From positions 1 to 64,000 of the forward strand of contig JAOMCO010000005.1 of assembly GCA_028345055.1 (NCBI GenBank): DNA of 64,000 bases, given 5' to 3'. Under the pieces are notes generated by a model, which made no database searches, had not been told where the DNA came from, and was given only the letters and a program-made list of their open reading frames with translations. Of this stretch, positions 28,687 through 40,697 are shown piece by piece. Origin of the DNA: Candidatus Thioglobus sp. (GTDB taxonomy: Bacteria > Pseudomonadota > Gammaproteobacteria > PS1 > Pseudothioglobaceae). A program made the translations under genes and the position numbers. How positions within the stretch are numbered: the stretch's first letter is position 1; every line of letters begins with the position of its first letter.

Positions 28687-29478
28687 TTATCTACTTCGCA
28701 TCTTCATTAACAACCTAAGAATTTCTATGTATAACCATACTAAGGTTGCCATTAGAGCCATAGCTCCAAACCATTCCATATACTTTGGTGCTCCTTGTTC
28801 AGCGGATTGCTCAATGATATCAAAATCTAATACAAGATTTAGAGCTGCGATACCAATGATAAATAAACTAATACCAATTCCCATTGCTCCATTGCCTGTG
28901 AAAATAATAAAGTTTTCACCCGTGAATAAAAAATAAATAAGATTTGCTATATAAGTTAAAAATATACCCATAGTAGCTGAAAAAATAATAAGTAAGAAGT
29001 TTTGGGTAGGTTTAATAACTCCAGTCTTATATGCAATTAAAAGAGAAGCTGCCACAAAGAATGTTAAAGATACAGCTTGAATAACTATTCCAGGATACAT
29101 GCTTTCAGCTGTTTGAGATATTAATCCAATAAAGAAGCCCATACCAATAGAGTAAATTGGAGCAGTTTTAGTTGCATTATAAGGTCTTGGTTTGACTATC
29201 CAGCCTACAAAGAAAAAATAAAAACCAAACGTCATTATTCCTGATATGAATGCTGCAAGCATTCCAATAGAAGATATGATGCTAATTAAAGGTCCTTGAA
29301 AATTCCAACTAATAGTTGCAGCAATTACAGTTAAGAAAAGCATAATACCAGTTTTATTTACAGCACCCTCTAAAGACATTTTATCTTCACTTGCAGAAAC
29401 TCTATCTTGAAAAGCTGCTGATCTAATTATAGGATTCCCAGATCGTCCAAATCTATCTAATGTTTTGTGTTGAGACAT
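28687..29478 (-). CDS. Bax inhibitor-1/YccA-like seven-TM membrane protein
   Basis: A 263-residue integral membrane protein of the Bax-inhibitor-1-like group (BaxI_1/YccA relatives). A soluble N-terminus (about 40 residues) precedes seven hydrophobic helices, and the last helices contain the family signatures 'LNLVLDFDIIEQSAEQGAP' with acidic residues implicated in H+/Ca2+ sensing in this superfamily, and 'YMEWFGAMALMATLVWLYIEILRLL'. The start ATG has a good AAGGA site. The bacterial function is not well defined (relatives affect membrane-protein quality control or calcium leak). It is followed by the small membrane ORF and then map. Confidence 0.87.
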   Translation of the reverse strand: MSQHKTLDRFGRSGNPIIRSAAFQDRVSASEDKMSLEGAVNKTGIMLFLTVIAATISWNFQGPLISIISSIGMLAAFISGIMTFGFYFFFVGWIVKPRPYNATKTAPIYSIGMGFFIGLISQTAESMYPGIVIQAVSLTFFVAASLLIAYKTGVIKPTQNFLLIIFSATMGIFLTYIANLIYFLFTGENFIIFTGNGAMGIGISLFIIGIAALNLVLDFDIIEQSAEQGAPKYMEWFGAMALMATLVWLYIEILRLLMKMRSR

Positions 29479-29543
29479 TTTATTTCCTTCTTAAATTTAT
29501 AAAATTATATATATTTAGACACTATTTTTTTACTTTGTTCGAA

Positions 29544-30050
29544 TTACTTTCCAGGCCACATCATGCGTGTTTCAGTCATTGTGCAGCTTTTATCTCCTGA
29601 AGAAGTTAGGATTACCTGAAAAGATTCATCCAAAGGTGTAAGAATAGTAAAATTTCCATCCGCATAAACAGAAACTTTTAAGTTTTGATCACTATCAACT
29701 TTAATTTTTGTAATTTCAGAACAAGACTGGCCATTTAATGAAGTTACTTGAACGGTCGAAAGATAACAATATTCTCCATCAGGAGTTAATGTTGCTGAAA
29801 AAGATGAGCTACCATTATTATATTTTTGTGTTGAAATATGAAGAGAAGGAAGATCCAATGGGTTTTCTGGGTGTGCAAATGTTATATTTAAACCTTTAAG
29901 TCCATAGGACTGCTCTATTTGACTTAAATAGTTAGAGCAAACATCACTTATTCCCCTATTTAATGCATCTTCAGACAAAGAAGAGGCAAAAGAGTTGACT
30001 GATGTAAATAAAATCAAAAATGCAACTAATATTCTCAAATGCTCTTTCAT
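29544..30050 (-). CDS. Hypothetical secreted protein
   Basis: A 168-residue protein with a clear Sec signal peptide (KEHLRILVAFLILFTSVNSFA, cleavage probably after 'SFA' near residue 22). The mature part is Ser/Thr-rich, beta-strand-like, with four or five cysteines ('DVCSNYLS', 'DGEYCYLS', 'GQSCSEITK', 'GDKSCTMTETRM') that could form disulfides. No family recognised. It probably resides in the periplasm or outer membrane. It precedes the Bax-inhibitor-like gene by about 65 bases on the same strand. Confidence 0.65.
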   Translation of the reverse strand: MKEHLRILVAFLILFTSVNSFASSLSEDALNRGISDVCSNYLSQIEQSYGLKGLNITFAHPENPLDLPSLHISTQKYNNGSSSFSATLTPDGEYCYLSTVQVTSLNGQSCSEITKIKVDSDQNLKVSVYADGNFTILTPLDESFQVILTSSGDKSCTMTETRMMWPGK

Positions 30051-30206
30051 ATTTAATGCTGAATTATATATATCTTCTTGTCAATATACTCTTATTGAAA
30101 AAAATAAAAAGAAATTATTAATGATTTAAGATTTTATTAATTTGATTGGATATGTAAATTAAAGTACTTTATAATAAAAATTCGAATATTTCTAGGAGTT
30201 CAAAAA

Positions 30207-30353
30207 ATGAAGTTAAGATTTTTATTTGTTGCTGTTTTAGCGTTGCTTATTAGTGGCTGTATGGACACTATTATGGCAGTTCCCGCTGCAGCAGTTAGTG
30301 GAGTTGGAAATGTAGTTGGTGGTGTTTGGGGAGCTGTAACAAGTATTTTTTAA
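30207..30353 (+). CDS. Small lipoprotein (48 aa)
   Basis: A 48-residue protein with a classic lipoprotein signal: basic N-terminus MKLR, hydrophobic stretch FLFVAVLALL, and lipobox L-I-S-G-C with Cys18 as the lipidation site. The mature part (about 31 residues) is Val/Gly/Ala-rich ('VPAAAVSGVGNVVGGVWGAV') and amphipathic-looking, superficially like the entericidin-type small lipoproteins, though I cannot claim homology. A strong AGGAG (30194-30198) lies nine bases before the ATG, and a terminator-like hairpin follows the stop, which supports a real monocistronic gene. Asp at +2 after Cys would favour inner-membrane retention in enterics. Confidence 0.75.
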   Translation: MKLRFLFVAVLALLISGCMDTIMAVPAAAVSGVGNVVGGVWGAVTSIF

Positions 30354-30377
30354 TACTCTCTTATAAAGTTTTAAGAT

Positions 30378-30410
30378 ATCCCATAAAGATTTCATTTTTT
30401 ATGGGATCTT
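30378..30410 (+). terminator. Hairpin between convergent genes, probable terminator
   Basis: Ten-base stem ATCCCATAAA (30378-30387) / TTTATGGGAT (30398-30407) with a ten-base loop, sitting 24 bases after the small lipoprotein stop and a few bases before the convergent DUF2628 stop. The right-hand flank (CTTT) is a weak T tract, so efficiency is uncertain; it could serve both strands. Confidence 0.65.
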
Positions 30411-30412
30411 TC

Positions 30413-30838
30413 CTAGTAAATTACGTCATAATCAATTTTTTTGTTTTGAGCTAACTTAAGAGCTTCTTTTTTGCTTGAAGCTTGAACTGTAAATGAAACT
30501 TTATATCCCCTACTTATCAAATTTTGAGATGTCCATTCATTCCCTTTAAACGCTGGTAATAGAAGAATAACCATTTCAATAATTACAATAATGATTTGAA
30601 GATCATTTGCATTTGAAAAATTAAAAAAACCTAGCTCTCCATATATTTCATAATCAATACTTGCAAGAATGAGAATAGTTAATATATAGGCAATGAAAAT
30701 TTTCCAAAGACCACGAAATAGAAACCATGCTGGAAGAAAAGGAAGAAATGTAACAAATGGAATCGCAAGCCATGCAAAACCAGTTTTAACAGCTTTAACT
30801 TCTTTTAATGGATGACTAAAAACTTTATAGGTTTTCAT
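30413..30838 (-). CDS. DUF2628-like small membrane protein
   Basis: A 141-residue protein with a short N-terminus 'MKTYKVFSHPLKEVKAVKTGFAW', three hydrophobic segments (about 24-42, 48-62 and 82-96) and a C-terminal soluble part with 'FKGNEWTSQNLISRGYKVSFTVQASSKKEAL'. The pattern VK.GF.W ... GNEW...L..RGY is that of DUF2628 membrane proteins. No known function. It stands alone, converging with the small lipoprotein gene and lying downstream of the tRNA operon on the same strand. Confidence 0.7.
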   Translation of the reverse strand: MKTYKVFSHPLKEVKAVKTGFAWLAIPFVTFLPFLPAWFLFRGLWKIFIAYILTILILASIDYEIYGELGFFNFSNANDLQIIIVIIEMVILLLPAFKGNEWTSQNLISRGYKVSFTVQASSKKEALKLAQNKKIDYDVIY

Positions 30839-30899
30839 TAGGAGCTAAGATAAATTTTTTTCTTATTAAGAAAGTATACCAAAAAAAATGAAGATGGTA

Positions 30900-30976
30900 T
30901 GGGGCGAGAAACGGGGCTCGAACCCGCGACAACCGGAATCACAATCCGGGGCTCTACCAACTGAGCTATTCCCGCC
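30900..30976 (-). tRNA. tRNA-His(GTG)
   Basis: Cloverleaf on the minus strand: acceptor GCGGGAA pairs with the 3' side, D-loop AGCTCAGTTGGTAGAGC, anticodon arm CCGGA-TTGTGAT-TCCGG giving anticodon GTG, T-arm with GGTTCGAGCCC. The extra G at position -1 paired to the C discriminator, the identity element of tRNA-His, is encoded. The 3' CCA is encoded at 30902-30900. Third gene of the Pro-Arg-His transcript. Confidence 0.98.
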
Positions 30977-30987
30977 ATAAAAAAAAG

Positions 30988-31064
30988 TGGCGCGCCCAAT
31001 ACGATTCGAACGTATGACCTACGGCTTAGAAGGCCGTTGCTCTATCCAGCTGAGCTATGGGCGC
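30988..31064 (-). tRNA. tRNA-Arg(TCT)
   Basis: Minus-strand cloverleaf with acceptor GCGCCCA, D-arm AGCTCAGCTGGATAGAGC, anticodon arm ACGGC-CTTCTAA-GCCGT giving anticodon TCT (reads AGA/AGG), T-arm with ACGTTCGAATCGT, G discriminator and encoded CCA. AGA is a frequent arginine codon in this AT-rich genome, so this is a major tRNA here. It lies 11 bases upstream of tRNA-His. Confidence 0.98.
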
Positions 31065-31114
31065 GATAACTTTGCTTTAATAAAGTTTAGGCTTGCACTT
31101 TTATAAATAAATTT

Positions 31115-31191
31115 TGGTCGGAGTGGAGGGATTTGAACCCCCGACCACCTGGTCCCAAACCAGATACGCTACCAGACTGCGCTACACTCCG
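31115..31191 (-). tRNA. tRNA-Pro(TGG)
   Basis: Minus-strand cloverleaf with acceptor CGGAGTG (C1-G72 pair), D-arm, anticodon arm CTGG-TTTGGGA-CCAG giving anticodon TGG (reads CCN by wobble, mainly CCA/CCT), T-arm GGGGTTCAAATCCC, A discriminator and encoded CCA. First gene of the three-tRNA transcript, directly downstream of a near-consensus promoter. Confidence 0.98.
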
Positions 31192-31201
31192 AAGGTGAGT
31201 A

Positions 31202-31229
31202 ATTATACTGTCATACCCCTCTTAGTCAA
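31202..31229 (-). promoter_or_regulatory. Sigma-70-type promoter of the tRNA-Pro/Arg/His operon
   Basis: On the minus strand TTGACT (31229-31224) and TATAAT (31207-31202) are separated by 16 bases, ending ten bases before the tRNA-Pro 5' end. Near-consensus hexamers and placement fit a strong stable-RNA promoter. Confidence 0.88.
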
Positions 31230-31275
31230 TGCCTAATTAAATCAAATTTGAGCTAAATATTTAAGGTAAATTGGA

Positions 31276-31941
31276 TTAATTTTTAAAATAATTATGATGA
31301 AGTTCAGTTTCTGTTTTATTTGCAAAAACTACTTTAATTTTTTCTTTATTTGACTGATTCTTATTTATCACTGAAGAACTGATAATTTGAGGTTCATTAT
31401 TATGTGTTTCTTGAAAAAGGTTTGATTGACCTCCAGTCATTGCAATATATACTTTTGCAAGTATTTGAGCATCAAGAAGCGCACCATGTCTTGTTCTTGC
31501 ACTTGTATCAATTCCGAATCTTCTGCAAAGAGCATCTAAATTATGCATAGTGCCTGGTCTTTGCTCTTTTGATAGTTCAAGAGTATCGATAACTTGGCAT
31601 AAATCTTCAACTTTGATTTTCACTCCATTGAGTTTAAATTCGTGATTAAGGAATCCAAGATCAAATGGTGCGTTATGAATAATTAAAGTTGACCCCTCAA
31701 TAAAAGAAATAAGATCATCTGAAATTTGACTAAATTGAGGTTTATTTATTAAAAATTTATCAGTAATACCATGAACTCTTACTGAATCACCAACTGTTCG
31801 ATTTGGTTGAATATATTTGTGAAATTCTATATTTGTAATTTCTCTATTATCAATTTGAACAGCTCCTACTTCTATAATACGATGACCCTCCTTTGGATCA
31901 ATGCCTGTAGTCTCAGTATCAAGTACAATAAGTCTTTCCAT
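31276..31941 (-). CDS. dnaQ: DNA polymerase III epsilon subunit (3'-5' proofreading exonuclease)
   Basis: DnaQ is the proofreading exonuclease of the replicase core. The 221-residue DEDDh protein has ExoI 'VLDTETTGIDPKEGHRIIEVGAV', ExoII 'LIIHNAPFDLGFLNHE' and ExoIII 'RHGALLDAQILAKVY'. The C-terminal part ('GGQSNLF' onward), which binds the alpha subunit, follows after a short linker. Slightly shorter than the E. coli form (243). It is divergent from rpoZ with a 61-base gap; rnhA, its usual divergent partner in enterics, is elsewhere in this window. Confidence 0.96.
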   Translation of the reverse strand: MERLIVLDTETTGIDPKEGHRIIEVGAVQIDNREITNIEFHKYIQPNRTVGDSVRVHGITDKFLINKPQFSQISDDLISFIEGSTLIIHNAPFDLGFLNHEFKLNGVKIKVEDLCQVIDTLELSKEQRPGTMHNLDALCRRFGIDTSARTRHGALLDAQILAKVYIAMTGGQSNLFQETHNNEPQIISSSVINKNQSNKEKIKVVFANKTETELHHNYFKN

Positions 31942-32002
31942 GTATAGTGTATTGAAGTAAAATGATTCATTTTATCATCCACTCCTTAAGGTTAATAAGA
32001 TT

Positions 32003-32344
32003 ATGGCAAGAGTAACAGTAGAAGATTGTTTAGATAAGGTTCAGAATAGATTTGAATTAGTTTTGGTTGCTGCAAAGAGGGCGCACCAATTGAATTCAGG
32101 CGGCTTTAGGTCTACTCTTGATGTTGCTAAAGACAAGCCTACTGTTTTAGCATTAAGAGAAATTGAAGCTGGCTTAATAGATGCCTCAATACTTACTGAA
32201 GAGTATGCCATGGAAGAAGAGTTAAATGCTCAGGAAAAATTGGCTGATGATGCTAAGAAAATTGAGGTCAATGAAGAATTGTCTGATGCTTCTCTTGATA
32301 AAGAAGTAGAATCTGATAACTTAGAAATTAAGGAAGAGGATTAG
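32003..32344 (+). CDS. rpoZ: RNA polymerase omega subunit
   Basis: Omega helps fold and assemble the beta-prime subunit. The 113-residue product starts [21 protein letters not shown] and has '[12 protein letters not shown]' and '[14 protein letters not shown]', the conserved core. The acidic, Lys/Glu-rich C-terminal tail (after residue about 75) is longer than in E. coli (91 aa). spoT and gmk, the common operon partners, are not present: a strong terminator follows, so the gene appears monocistronic. Confidence 0.95.
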   Translation: MARVTVEDCLDKVQNRFELVLVAAKRAHQLNSGGFRSTLDVAKDKPTVLALREIEAGLIDASILTEEYAMEEELNAQEKLADDAKKIEVNEELSDASLDKEVESDNLEIKEED

Positions 32345-32363
32345 TAAAGTTAATTCACCTTCC

Positions 32364-32398
32364 AAAAAAAAATGACGCATTTGCGTCATTTTTTTTTA
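32364..32398 (+). terminator. Intrinsic terminator after rpoZ
   Basis: Stem AATGACGC (32371-32378) / GCGTCATT (32383-32390) with a four-base loop, preceded by an A run and followed by about nine T. Strong rho-independent terminator, nearly symmetric. Confidence 0.93.
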
Positions 32399-32480
32399 AC
32401 TAAACAAAATTTTTTTTTCGGCCAAGTCGTTGAGTTTGGTAACATGAGATTTTTTACGAATTGATTAATCGGAGTTTTAG

Positions 32481-34397
32481 ATGCAATATCCAATCATGAA
32501 AAGCAATAGAAAGCCATTAATAGATTCAGACAAATATGAATCAATGTATCAGCATTCAATGGCTAATCCAGATGAATTTTGGTCTGAGCAAGCACAAGAA
32601 TTTATTAGCTGGGATAGAAAATGGAATAGGGTTTCAGATGTAGATTTTACAAAAGGGAAAATTTCATGGTTCGAAGGTGCGACTCTTAATGTTTCTTATA
32701 ACTGTTTGGATCGCCATCTTAATAATCACGCAGATCAAGTTGCAATTATTTGGGAAGGTGATGACCCTAATTCCAGTATGTCAATTACTTACCAAGAGCT
32801 ATATGAGATGGTTTGTAAATTTGCAAATGGTATGAAGAGTTTAGGTGTAGAAAAAGGTGATAGGATTTGTCTTTATATGCCAATGATTATTGAAGCAACC
32901 GTTGCGATGTTAGCATGTGCAAGACTTGGTGCAATTCACTCAGTAGTATTCGGTGGCTTTTCTCCAGATGCACTTCGAGATAGAATTCTAGATAGTGAAT
33001 GTAAGTTAGTTATTACTGCTGATGAAGGTGTGCGTGGAGGAAAATCAATCCCTTTGAAAGCTAATGTTGATATAGCTGTAGAAGAATGTGACTGCGTAGA
33101 AAAAATAGTTATTGTAAAAAGAACTGGTAATGAAATTAGTCAGAAAAATAGAGATGTTTGGTATCACGAGCTTGTGAAAGATGCTTCTATAGAGTGCCCA
33201 TGCGAGATGTTTGATGCTGAGACACCTCTATTTATTCTTTATACCTCAGGGTCAACAGGAAAGCCAAAAGGAGTTCTTCATACTTCAGGTGGCTACCTTT
33301 TATATGCAGCCATGACACACAAATATACATTTGATTATCAGGATGGAGATATATATTGGTGTACTGCTGATGTTGGCTGGGTAACAGGACATTCCTATAT
33401 TGTTTATGGACCTCTTGCAAATGGAGCAACTTCTCTTATGTTTGAGGGGGTTCCTAATTATCCAGATGCCTCAAGATTCTGGCAGGTAGTGGATAAGCAT
33501 CAGGTTAATATTTTTTATACAGCGCCAACAGCAATAAGGGCATTAATGGGTGCTGGGAATGAGCTTGTTCAAAACACATCAAGATCTAGTTTAAAGATTT
33601 TGGGGACTGTTGGAGAGCCAATCAATCCAGAGGCCTGGGAGTGGTACTATAGCATTGTCGGTGAGGAGAGATGTCCAGTCGTTGATACTTGGTGGCAAAC
33701 TGAAACAGGAGGTCACATGATAACCCCTATGCCATTTGCAACACCTCTCAAACCTGGATCCGCAACTAGACCTTTTTTTGGAGTGGAGCCGCAGGTTTTA
33801 TCTGAGAGTGGAGAGGTGCTTGAAGGTGAAGCATCAGGTGTTCTTGTCCTGGCTCGCTCTTGGCCGGGACAAATGAGGACCTTGTATAACAATCATGAGC
33901 GCTTTATGGAGGCTTATTTTTCAACATTCTCAGGAAAGTATTTTGCTGGTGATGGTGTTAAAAGAGATGCTGATGGCTATTACTGGATTACAGGAAGAGT
34001 AGATGATGTCCTTAACATTTCTGGACATAGACTCGGAACTGCTGAAATAGAATCAGCACTCGTTCTTCATAGTGATGTAAGTGAGGCGGCAGTTGTAGGA
34101 ATGCCTCATGATATTAAAGGTCAAGGAATCTATGCTTATGTTTCTCTTATGAGTGAAGCTGAAGAATCTGAAGATTTGAAAAAGAATCTTGTGGCACTTG
34201 TAAGAAAAGAAATTGGCCCTATTGCAACGGTTGATAAGATTCAATTTGCTCAAGGATTACCTAAAACTAGATCGGGCAAAATTATGAGACGAATTTTGAG
34301 AAAAATTGCAGAGGATGATTATGCAGATCTTGGTGATACATCGACCCTAGCAGAGCCTGGTGTAGTCGATGATTTGATTTCCAATCGAGTTCAATAA
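32481..34397 (+). CDS. acs: Acetyl-CoA synthetase (AMP-forming)
   Basis: Acs activates acetate to acetyl-CoA via acetyl-AMP. The 638-residue enzyme has the AMP-binding P-loop '[19 protein letters not shown]' (near residue 255), '[14 protein letters not shown]' with the acyl-pocket Trp, '[19 protein letters not shown]' hinge, and the C-terminal '[17 protein letters not shown]' containing the regulatory lysine that is acetylated in many bacteria. GGAG at 32471-32474 supports ATG 32481. The gene implies acetate use or salvage. A deacetylase-family gene that could reactivate acetylated Acs is at 45288. Confidence 0.97.
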   Translation: MQYPIMKSNRKPLIDSDKYESMYQHSMANPDEFWSEQAQEFISWDRKWNRVSDVDFTKGKISWFEGATLNVSYNCLDRHLNNHADQVAIIWEGDDPNSSMSITYQELYEMVCKFANGMKSLGVEKGDRICLYMPMIIEATVAMLACARLGAIHSVVFGGFSPDALRDRILDSECKLVITADEGVRGGKSIPLKANVDIAVEECDCVEKIVIVKRTGNEISQKNRDVWYHELVKDASIECPCEMFDAETPLFILYTSGSTGKPKGVLHTSGGYLLYAAMTHKYTFDYQDGDIYWCTADVGWVTGHSYIVYGPLANGATSLMFEGVPNYPDASRFWQVVDKHQVNIFYTAPTAIRALMGAGNELVQNTSRSSLKILGTVGEPINPEAWEWYYSIVGEERCPVVDTWWQTETGGHMITPMPFATPLKPGSATRPFFGVEPQVLSESGEVLEGEASGVLVLARSWPGQMRTLYNNHERFMEAYFSTFSGKYFAGDGVKRDADGYYWITGRVDDVLNISGHRLGTAEIESALVLHSDVSEAAVVGMPHDIKGQGIYAYVSLMSEAEESEDLKKNLVALVRKEIGPIATVDKIQFAQGLPKTRSGKIMRRILRKIAEDDYADLGDTSTLAEPGVVDDLISNRVQ

Positions 34398-34422
34398 AGA
34401 CTTTAATCTAATTTAACAAAAA

Positions 34423-35304
34423 ATGAACGCTTTCCTCTACTTTGTTGTGCTTTTGGCATGGGGTTCCTCGTGGTTTGCAATTAGTTTTCAACTTGGTGAA
34501 GTTGCTCCACAAGTATCTATAGCTTGGCGTTTTTTAATGGCATCAATAATACTTTTTATTTGGTGCTATCTCCGAGGATTAAGACTTTCATTTCCATGGC
34601 GTGATCATACAAGTTGGATTTTACTTGGATTTTTTCTATTTTGTATCAACTATATTTGTGCCTACTTTGGTACTTTTTATCTTGCTTCTGGTTTGATTTG
34701 TCTTATCTTCTCAACCCTGACCTTGTTTACAGTCTTTAATGGTTTTATTTTTTTTAAAAAGCCCATCAGACTTCCTATCCTGATAGGAGCTGTTGTTGGT
34801 ATTGCAGGGCTTTCAATCATTTTTTCAAATGAAATAAGTAATACTGACTGGTCTTTTGAATCGGGCGTTGTTAAAGGGTTTTTATGGATGATACTTGCCA
34901 CTTTTTTTGCGTCTATTGGTATGCTTCTATCAGGACAATTTCAGGCTCGTAAAATGCCACTTGTTCAAAGCAATGCATATAGTATGCTCTATGGTTCAAT
35001 TATTTTAATTCTATATATCAGTTTGAGTGATGTCAGATTCAGTTTTGATTCGAGTTTTAGTTATGTTGTATCTCTTGTATATCTTGCTATAGTGGCCTCA
35101 GTAATTGGATTTGGTGTTTATCTTAAACTTGTAGGAAATATTGGCGCTGATAAGGCTTCATATGTTAATATTTTCACGCCAACAATAGCCCTACTTTTAT
35201 CTACTTTATTTGAAAATTATCAGTGGAGTTGGATTGGAATAATAGGGGTATTATTAATCATTGTGGGTAATGTTATAGTTCTTTATGCAAGGCCTGTTAA
35301 TTAA
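34423..35304 (+). CDS. EamA/DMT-family permease
   Basis: A 293-residue protein with about ten transmembrane helices in two EamA repeats, of the drug/metabolite transporter superfamily. The opening 'FLYFVVLLAWGSSWFAISFQLGEVAPQVSIAWRF' region holds the typical W-G-S/W-R motifs of the first repeat, and the second repeat ends 'GVLLIIVGNVIVLYARP'. Cytoplasmic membrane exporter of unknown metabolites, perhaps amino acids. It follows acs by 25 bases and precedes the nitroreductase by a similar gap, so the three may be co-transcribed. Confidence 0.88.
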   Translation: MNAFLYFVVLLAWGSSWFAISFQLGEVAPQVSIAWRFLMASIILFIWCYLRGLRLSFPWRDHTSWILLGFFLFCINYICAYFGTFYLASGLICLIFSTLTLFTVFNGFIFFKKPIRLPILIGAVVGIAGLSIIFSNEISNTDWSFESGVVKGFLWMILATFFASIGMLLSGQFQARKMPLVQSNAYSMLYGSIILILYISLSDVRFSFDSSFSYVVSLVYLAIVASVIGFGVYLKLVGNIGADKASYVNIFTPTIALLLSTLFENYQWSWIGIIGVLLIIVGNVIVLYARPVN

Positions 35305-35333
35305 TAATTAACCATTCGAAAATGGAGCAAGAA

Positions 35334-35999
35334 ATGGACGTAAAAAGTGCTTTACTTAAGCGAAAGTCGACTAGAGCCTTCTTAGATAAAAAGGTCCCAG
35401 TTGAAACTATAAATGCAATTATTGAGCAATCTAAAACTGCACCATCAGGAGTCAATACTCAACCATGGCAAGTGGCTGTAATTACTGGAGAAAGTAAAAA
35501 TAAGCTTTGTAATATGTTTGAGAAAGCATTTAGAGATGGCATAAAAGGATCAATGGATTATAAATATTATCCTATTGAATGGAAGGACGAATACAAGGCA
35601 AGAAGAAAGGAGTGCGGTTTATTGCTTTATTCGACGCTTCAAATTACTCGTGAAGAGATAGAGAAGCAAGCTGATCAATGGGCTCTCAATTACCAAGCAT
35701 TTAATGCACCAGTCATCTTTCTTTTTTTTATTGATAAGACAATGGAAAAGGGCTCTTTTATGGACTATGGAATGTTTATACAATCCATCATGCTCTCGGC
35801 CATAGAATATGGACTTGCAACCTGCCCTCAAGCTGCTTTAGGAGAGTATCCAGATATTATTCGCAAAGAATTTCCAGAGTACAAGGATAAGCTTGTTCTT
35901 TGTGGTCTAGCCTTAGGATATGAGGATAAAAAAAATATCGTTAACTCATATAGAACAACAAGAGAGGATTTGGATAAATTTGTGAATTATTTTAGTTAA
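35334..35999 (+). CDS. Nitroreductase-family FMN oxidoreductase
   Basis: A 221-residue FMN-dependent nitroreductase-fold protein. It has the phosphate/FMN motif 'KRKSTRAFLDKKVP' near the N-terminus, 'APSGVNTQPWQVAVITG', and the C-terminal 'CGLALGYEDKK' FMN motif. Members reduce nitroaromatics, quinones or flavins with NAD(P)H; the true substrate is unknown. I chose ATG 35334 rather than 35322 because GGAG inside the upstream codons (35324-35327) is spaced six bases from it. The neighbouring permease could be related but nothing proves it. Confidence 0.85.
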   Translation: MDVKSALLKRKSTRAFLDKKVPVETINAIIEQSKTAPSGVNTQPWQVAVITGESKNKLCNMFEKAFRDGIKGSMDYKYYPIEWKDEYKARRKECGLLLYSTLQITREEIEKQADQWALNYQAFNAPVIFLFFIDKTMEKGSFMDYGMFIQSIMLSAIEYGLATCPQAALGEYPDIIRKEFPEYKDKLVLCGLALGYEDKKNIVNSYRTTREDLDKFVNYFS

Positions 36000-36021
36000 G
36001 ATCTTAGTGATATTTTGAATG

Positions 36022-36411
36022 CTATTCTTTTAAAAGTTCGAGTTCAAATCGACTTATCTCAAGTTTAATAAGAGCAGAATCTAATTGATTATTTAGAGAT
36101 TTTATTTCTTTCTCATTAACACCTTTAGATGATTCTAATTCTTCTTCAAGGACTTGTACCTTGCTGGATGAAAGGATTACATTTTTGCTGGCTTTGTTAA
36201 GTTTATCAAGCGAATCAATTAGCTGATTGTCAAGCTCCTCAAGTTGCATTTGAAGATTTTTAAGATCAGCTTGATAACCCTTAATTTCTTCCGAATTATC
36301 AATTGTAATAATAACTGGTTTAGAAGGTTCTAGATTAAATTGAGAATAGGAATAACCAATAAAAAAAACAAAAATAATTGAAATTAAATAGAATGCAAAT
36401 TTTTGATTCAT
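36022..36411 (-). CDS. Hypothetical membrane-anchored coiled-coil protein
   Basis: A 129-residue protein with an N-terminal transmembrane helix ('FAFYLISIIFVFFIGYSYS', residues 5-23) followed by a long, charged coiled coil with heptads of Leu and Asp/Glu/Lys ('LQMQLEELDNQLIDSLDKLN', 'KVQVLEEELESSKGVNEKE'). No family recognised. It starts 28 bases after the hemB stop on the same strand, so it is likely the second gene of a hemB transcript. Its architecture is like that of FtsB/FtsL- or YhcB-type single-pass coiled-coil proteins, but no sequence signature supports that. Confidence 0.6.
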   Translation of the reverse strand: MNQKFAFYLISIIFVFFIGYSYSQFNLEPSKPVIITIDNSEEIKGYQADLKNLQMQLEELDNQLIDSLDKLNKASKNVILSSSKVQVLEEELESSKGVNEKEIKSLNNQLDSALIKLEISRFELELLKE

Positions 36412-36439
36412 TTTGATGTTTTTCTAAACAGTTTATTCA

Positions 36440-39336
<2,897 letters not shown>

Positions 39337-39348
39337 GATTTATTTAAG

Positions 39349-40608
39349 CTAGGGTTTTAGGAGAGGCTTAATTAAATTAAGAGTTTTGTTAACTGCTCCT
39401 TGATTATCATCGAAGAATTTTCTTGCATTAGCGCCAAGCTCCTGCCTTCTTAAATCGTTTGTTAGAAGCTCAGTAATAGTTCTCATTAACTCGTCAGCAT
39501 TAGCTACCTCAATTGATGCATCATTATCTAAAAGCTGTTTAGAAACCTCTTCAAAGTTGTAGGTGCTAGGTCCAAAAATGATTGGCTTTGATAATGAGGC
39601 TGCCTCCAGCATGTTTTGACCTCCATTATCACTAAGACTTCCACCAATGAAGGCAATATCACTAATTGAGTAATACCCCATCATCTCACCCATGCTGTCT
39701 CCTATAAGGATATCTGTATCTTCACTGCATTTTGAATCAATTGACTTTCTTTTGACTTTGAGTCCAGCATCTCTTGCAATATTAAAAGCTATATCAAATC
39801 TTTCAGGATGTCTTGGAACAATAACAAGGAGCGGTTTAAGACTCTCCTTAAACTTGAGATAACTATCAATTATTAATTTTTCTTCACCATCTCTCGTACT
39901 CGCAAAAACCACAACTTTTCTCTCACCTATCATCTGTCTTAAGGTATTGTTTAGTTCGTTATCAATTGACTCATTACTGTCAAATTTAAGACTTCCAGTG
40001 GTCGATAATTTTTCCTCATTTGCACCTAGAGAGACCAGCCGCTCTGATGAAAATATATTTTGAGAGCAGATTAAACTCAGATTTTTTAGAGATTCACTGA
40101 TTAATTTTGAAGAAAATCTTTGATATTTATGAAAAGACTTTTCTGATAAACGAGCATTGATCAGAGCTACAGGTACATTTTTAATCTTTAATTGATTTAT
40201 TAGGTTTGGCCAAATTTCAGTTTCAATCAAAATACAAATTTCAGGGTTAATTTTTTTAAGAAAGGATTTAATAATCAGTTCTGAATCAAATGGGAAAAAG
40301 CAGTGAGTCACTTTACTTTTATAATGATTTTTTACTGCTAAGGAGCCTGTCATAGTAGTCGTAGAGATAACTATTTTATGACTTGGATAGTGCACAAAAA
40401 GAAGATCAACTAAAGACTTAGAGGCATTAAACTCACCTACAGATACGCTATGAATCCAGATAACCTTTCCTGATATTTTTTTTACAAGTCCCAACTGATT
40501 TCTAACTTTAACTTTCCATGATGGGTGACGAGAATCTTTAACAATTATCTTTAAAAGAGCAATAGGAATACTAAACCAAACGATGAAAGAGTATAGAAAT
40601 CTATTCAT
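39349..40608 (-). CDS. waaA: Kdo transferase WaaA
   Basis: WaaA (KdtA) transfers Kdo from CMP-Kdo to lipid IVA, so the organism makes LPS. The 419-residue GT30-family enzyme has an N-terminal membrane-anchoring segment (RFLYSFIVWFSIPIALLKII), the catalytic-glutamate region 'WIHSVSVGEFNASKSLVD', the second-Glu 'ETEIWPNLI', and the C-terminal nucleotide-sugar site 'AFIGGSLSDNGGQNMLEAAS'. Length is normal. It is convergent with thiC (12 bases apart). No other LPS genes are near. Confidence 0.94.
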   Translation of the reverse strand: MNRFLYSFIVWFSIPIALLKIIVKDSRHPSWKVKVRNQLGLVKKISGKVIWIHSVSVGEFNASKSLVDLLFVHYPSHKIVISTTTMTGSLAVKNHYKSKVTHCFFPFDSELIIKSFLKKINPEICILIETEIWPNLINQLKIKNVPVALINARLSEKSFHKYQRFSSKLISESLKNLSLICSQNIFSSERLVSLGANEEKLSTTGSLKFDSNESIDNELNNTLRQMIGERKVVVFASTRDGEEKLIIDSYLKFKESLKPLLVIVPRHPERFDIAFNIARDAGLKVKRKSIDSKCSEDTDILIGDSMGEMMGYYSISDIAFIGGSLSDNGGQNMLEAASLSKPIIFGPSTYNFEEVSKQLLDNDASIEVANADELMRTITELLTNDLRRQELGANARKFFDDNQGAVNKTLNLIKPLLKP

Positions 40609-40697
40609 TAAATGACTCGGTTAGATAATATTTCTGGATATTCATGTACTTAAATCTTTGAATTCTCTTCAAAAGGGCTTATGAAAGGCAAAAAAGG

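Noticed and set aside
36022-36411. FtsB/FtsL cell-division protein
   Set aside because: Only the architecture (one TM plus coiled coil) matches; no conserved residues and no division-gene neighbours (eno, ispD, rsmH, ftsI).
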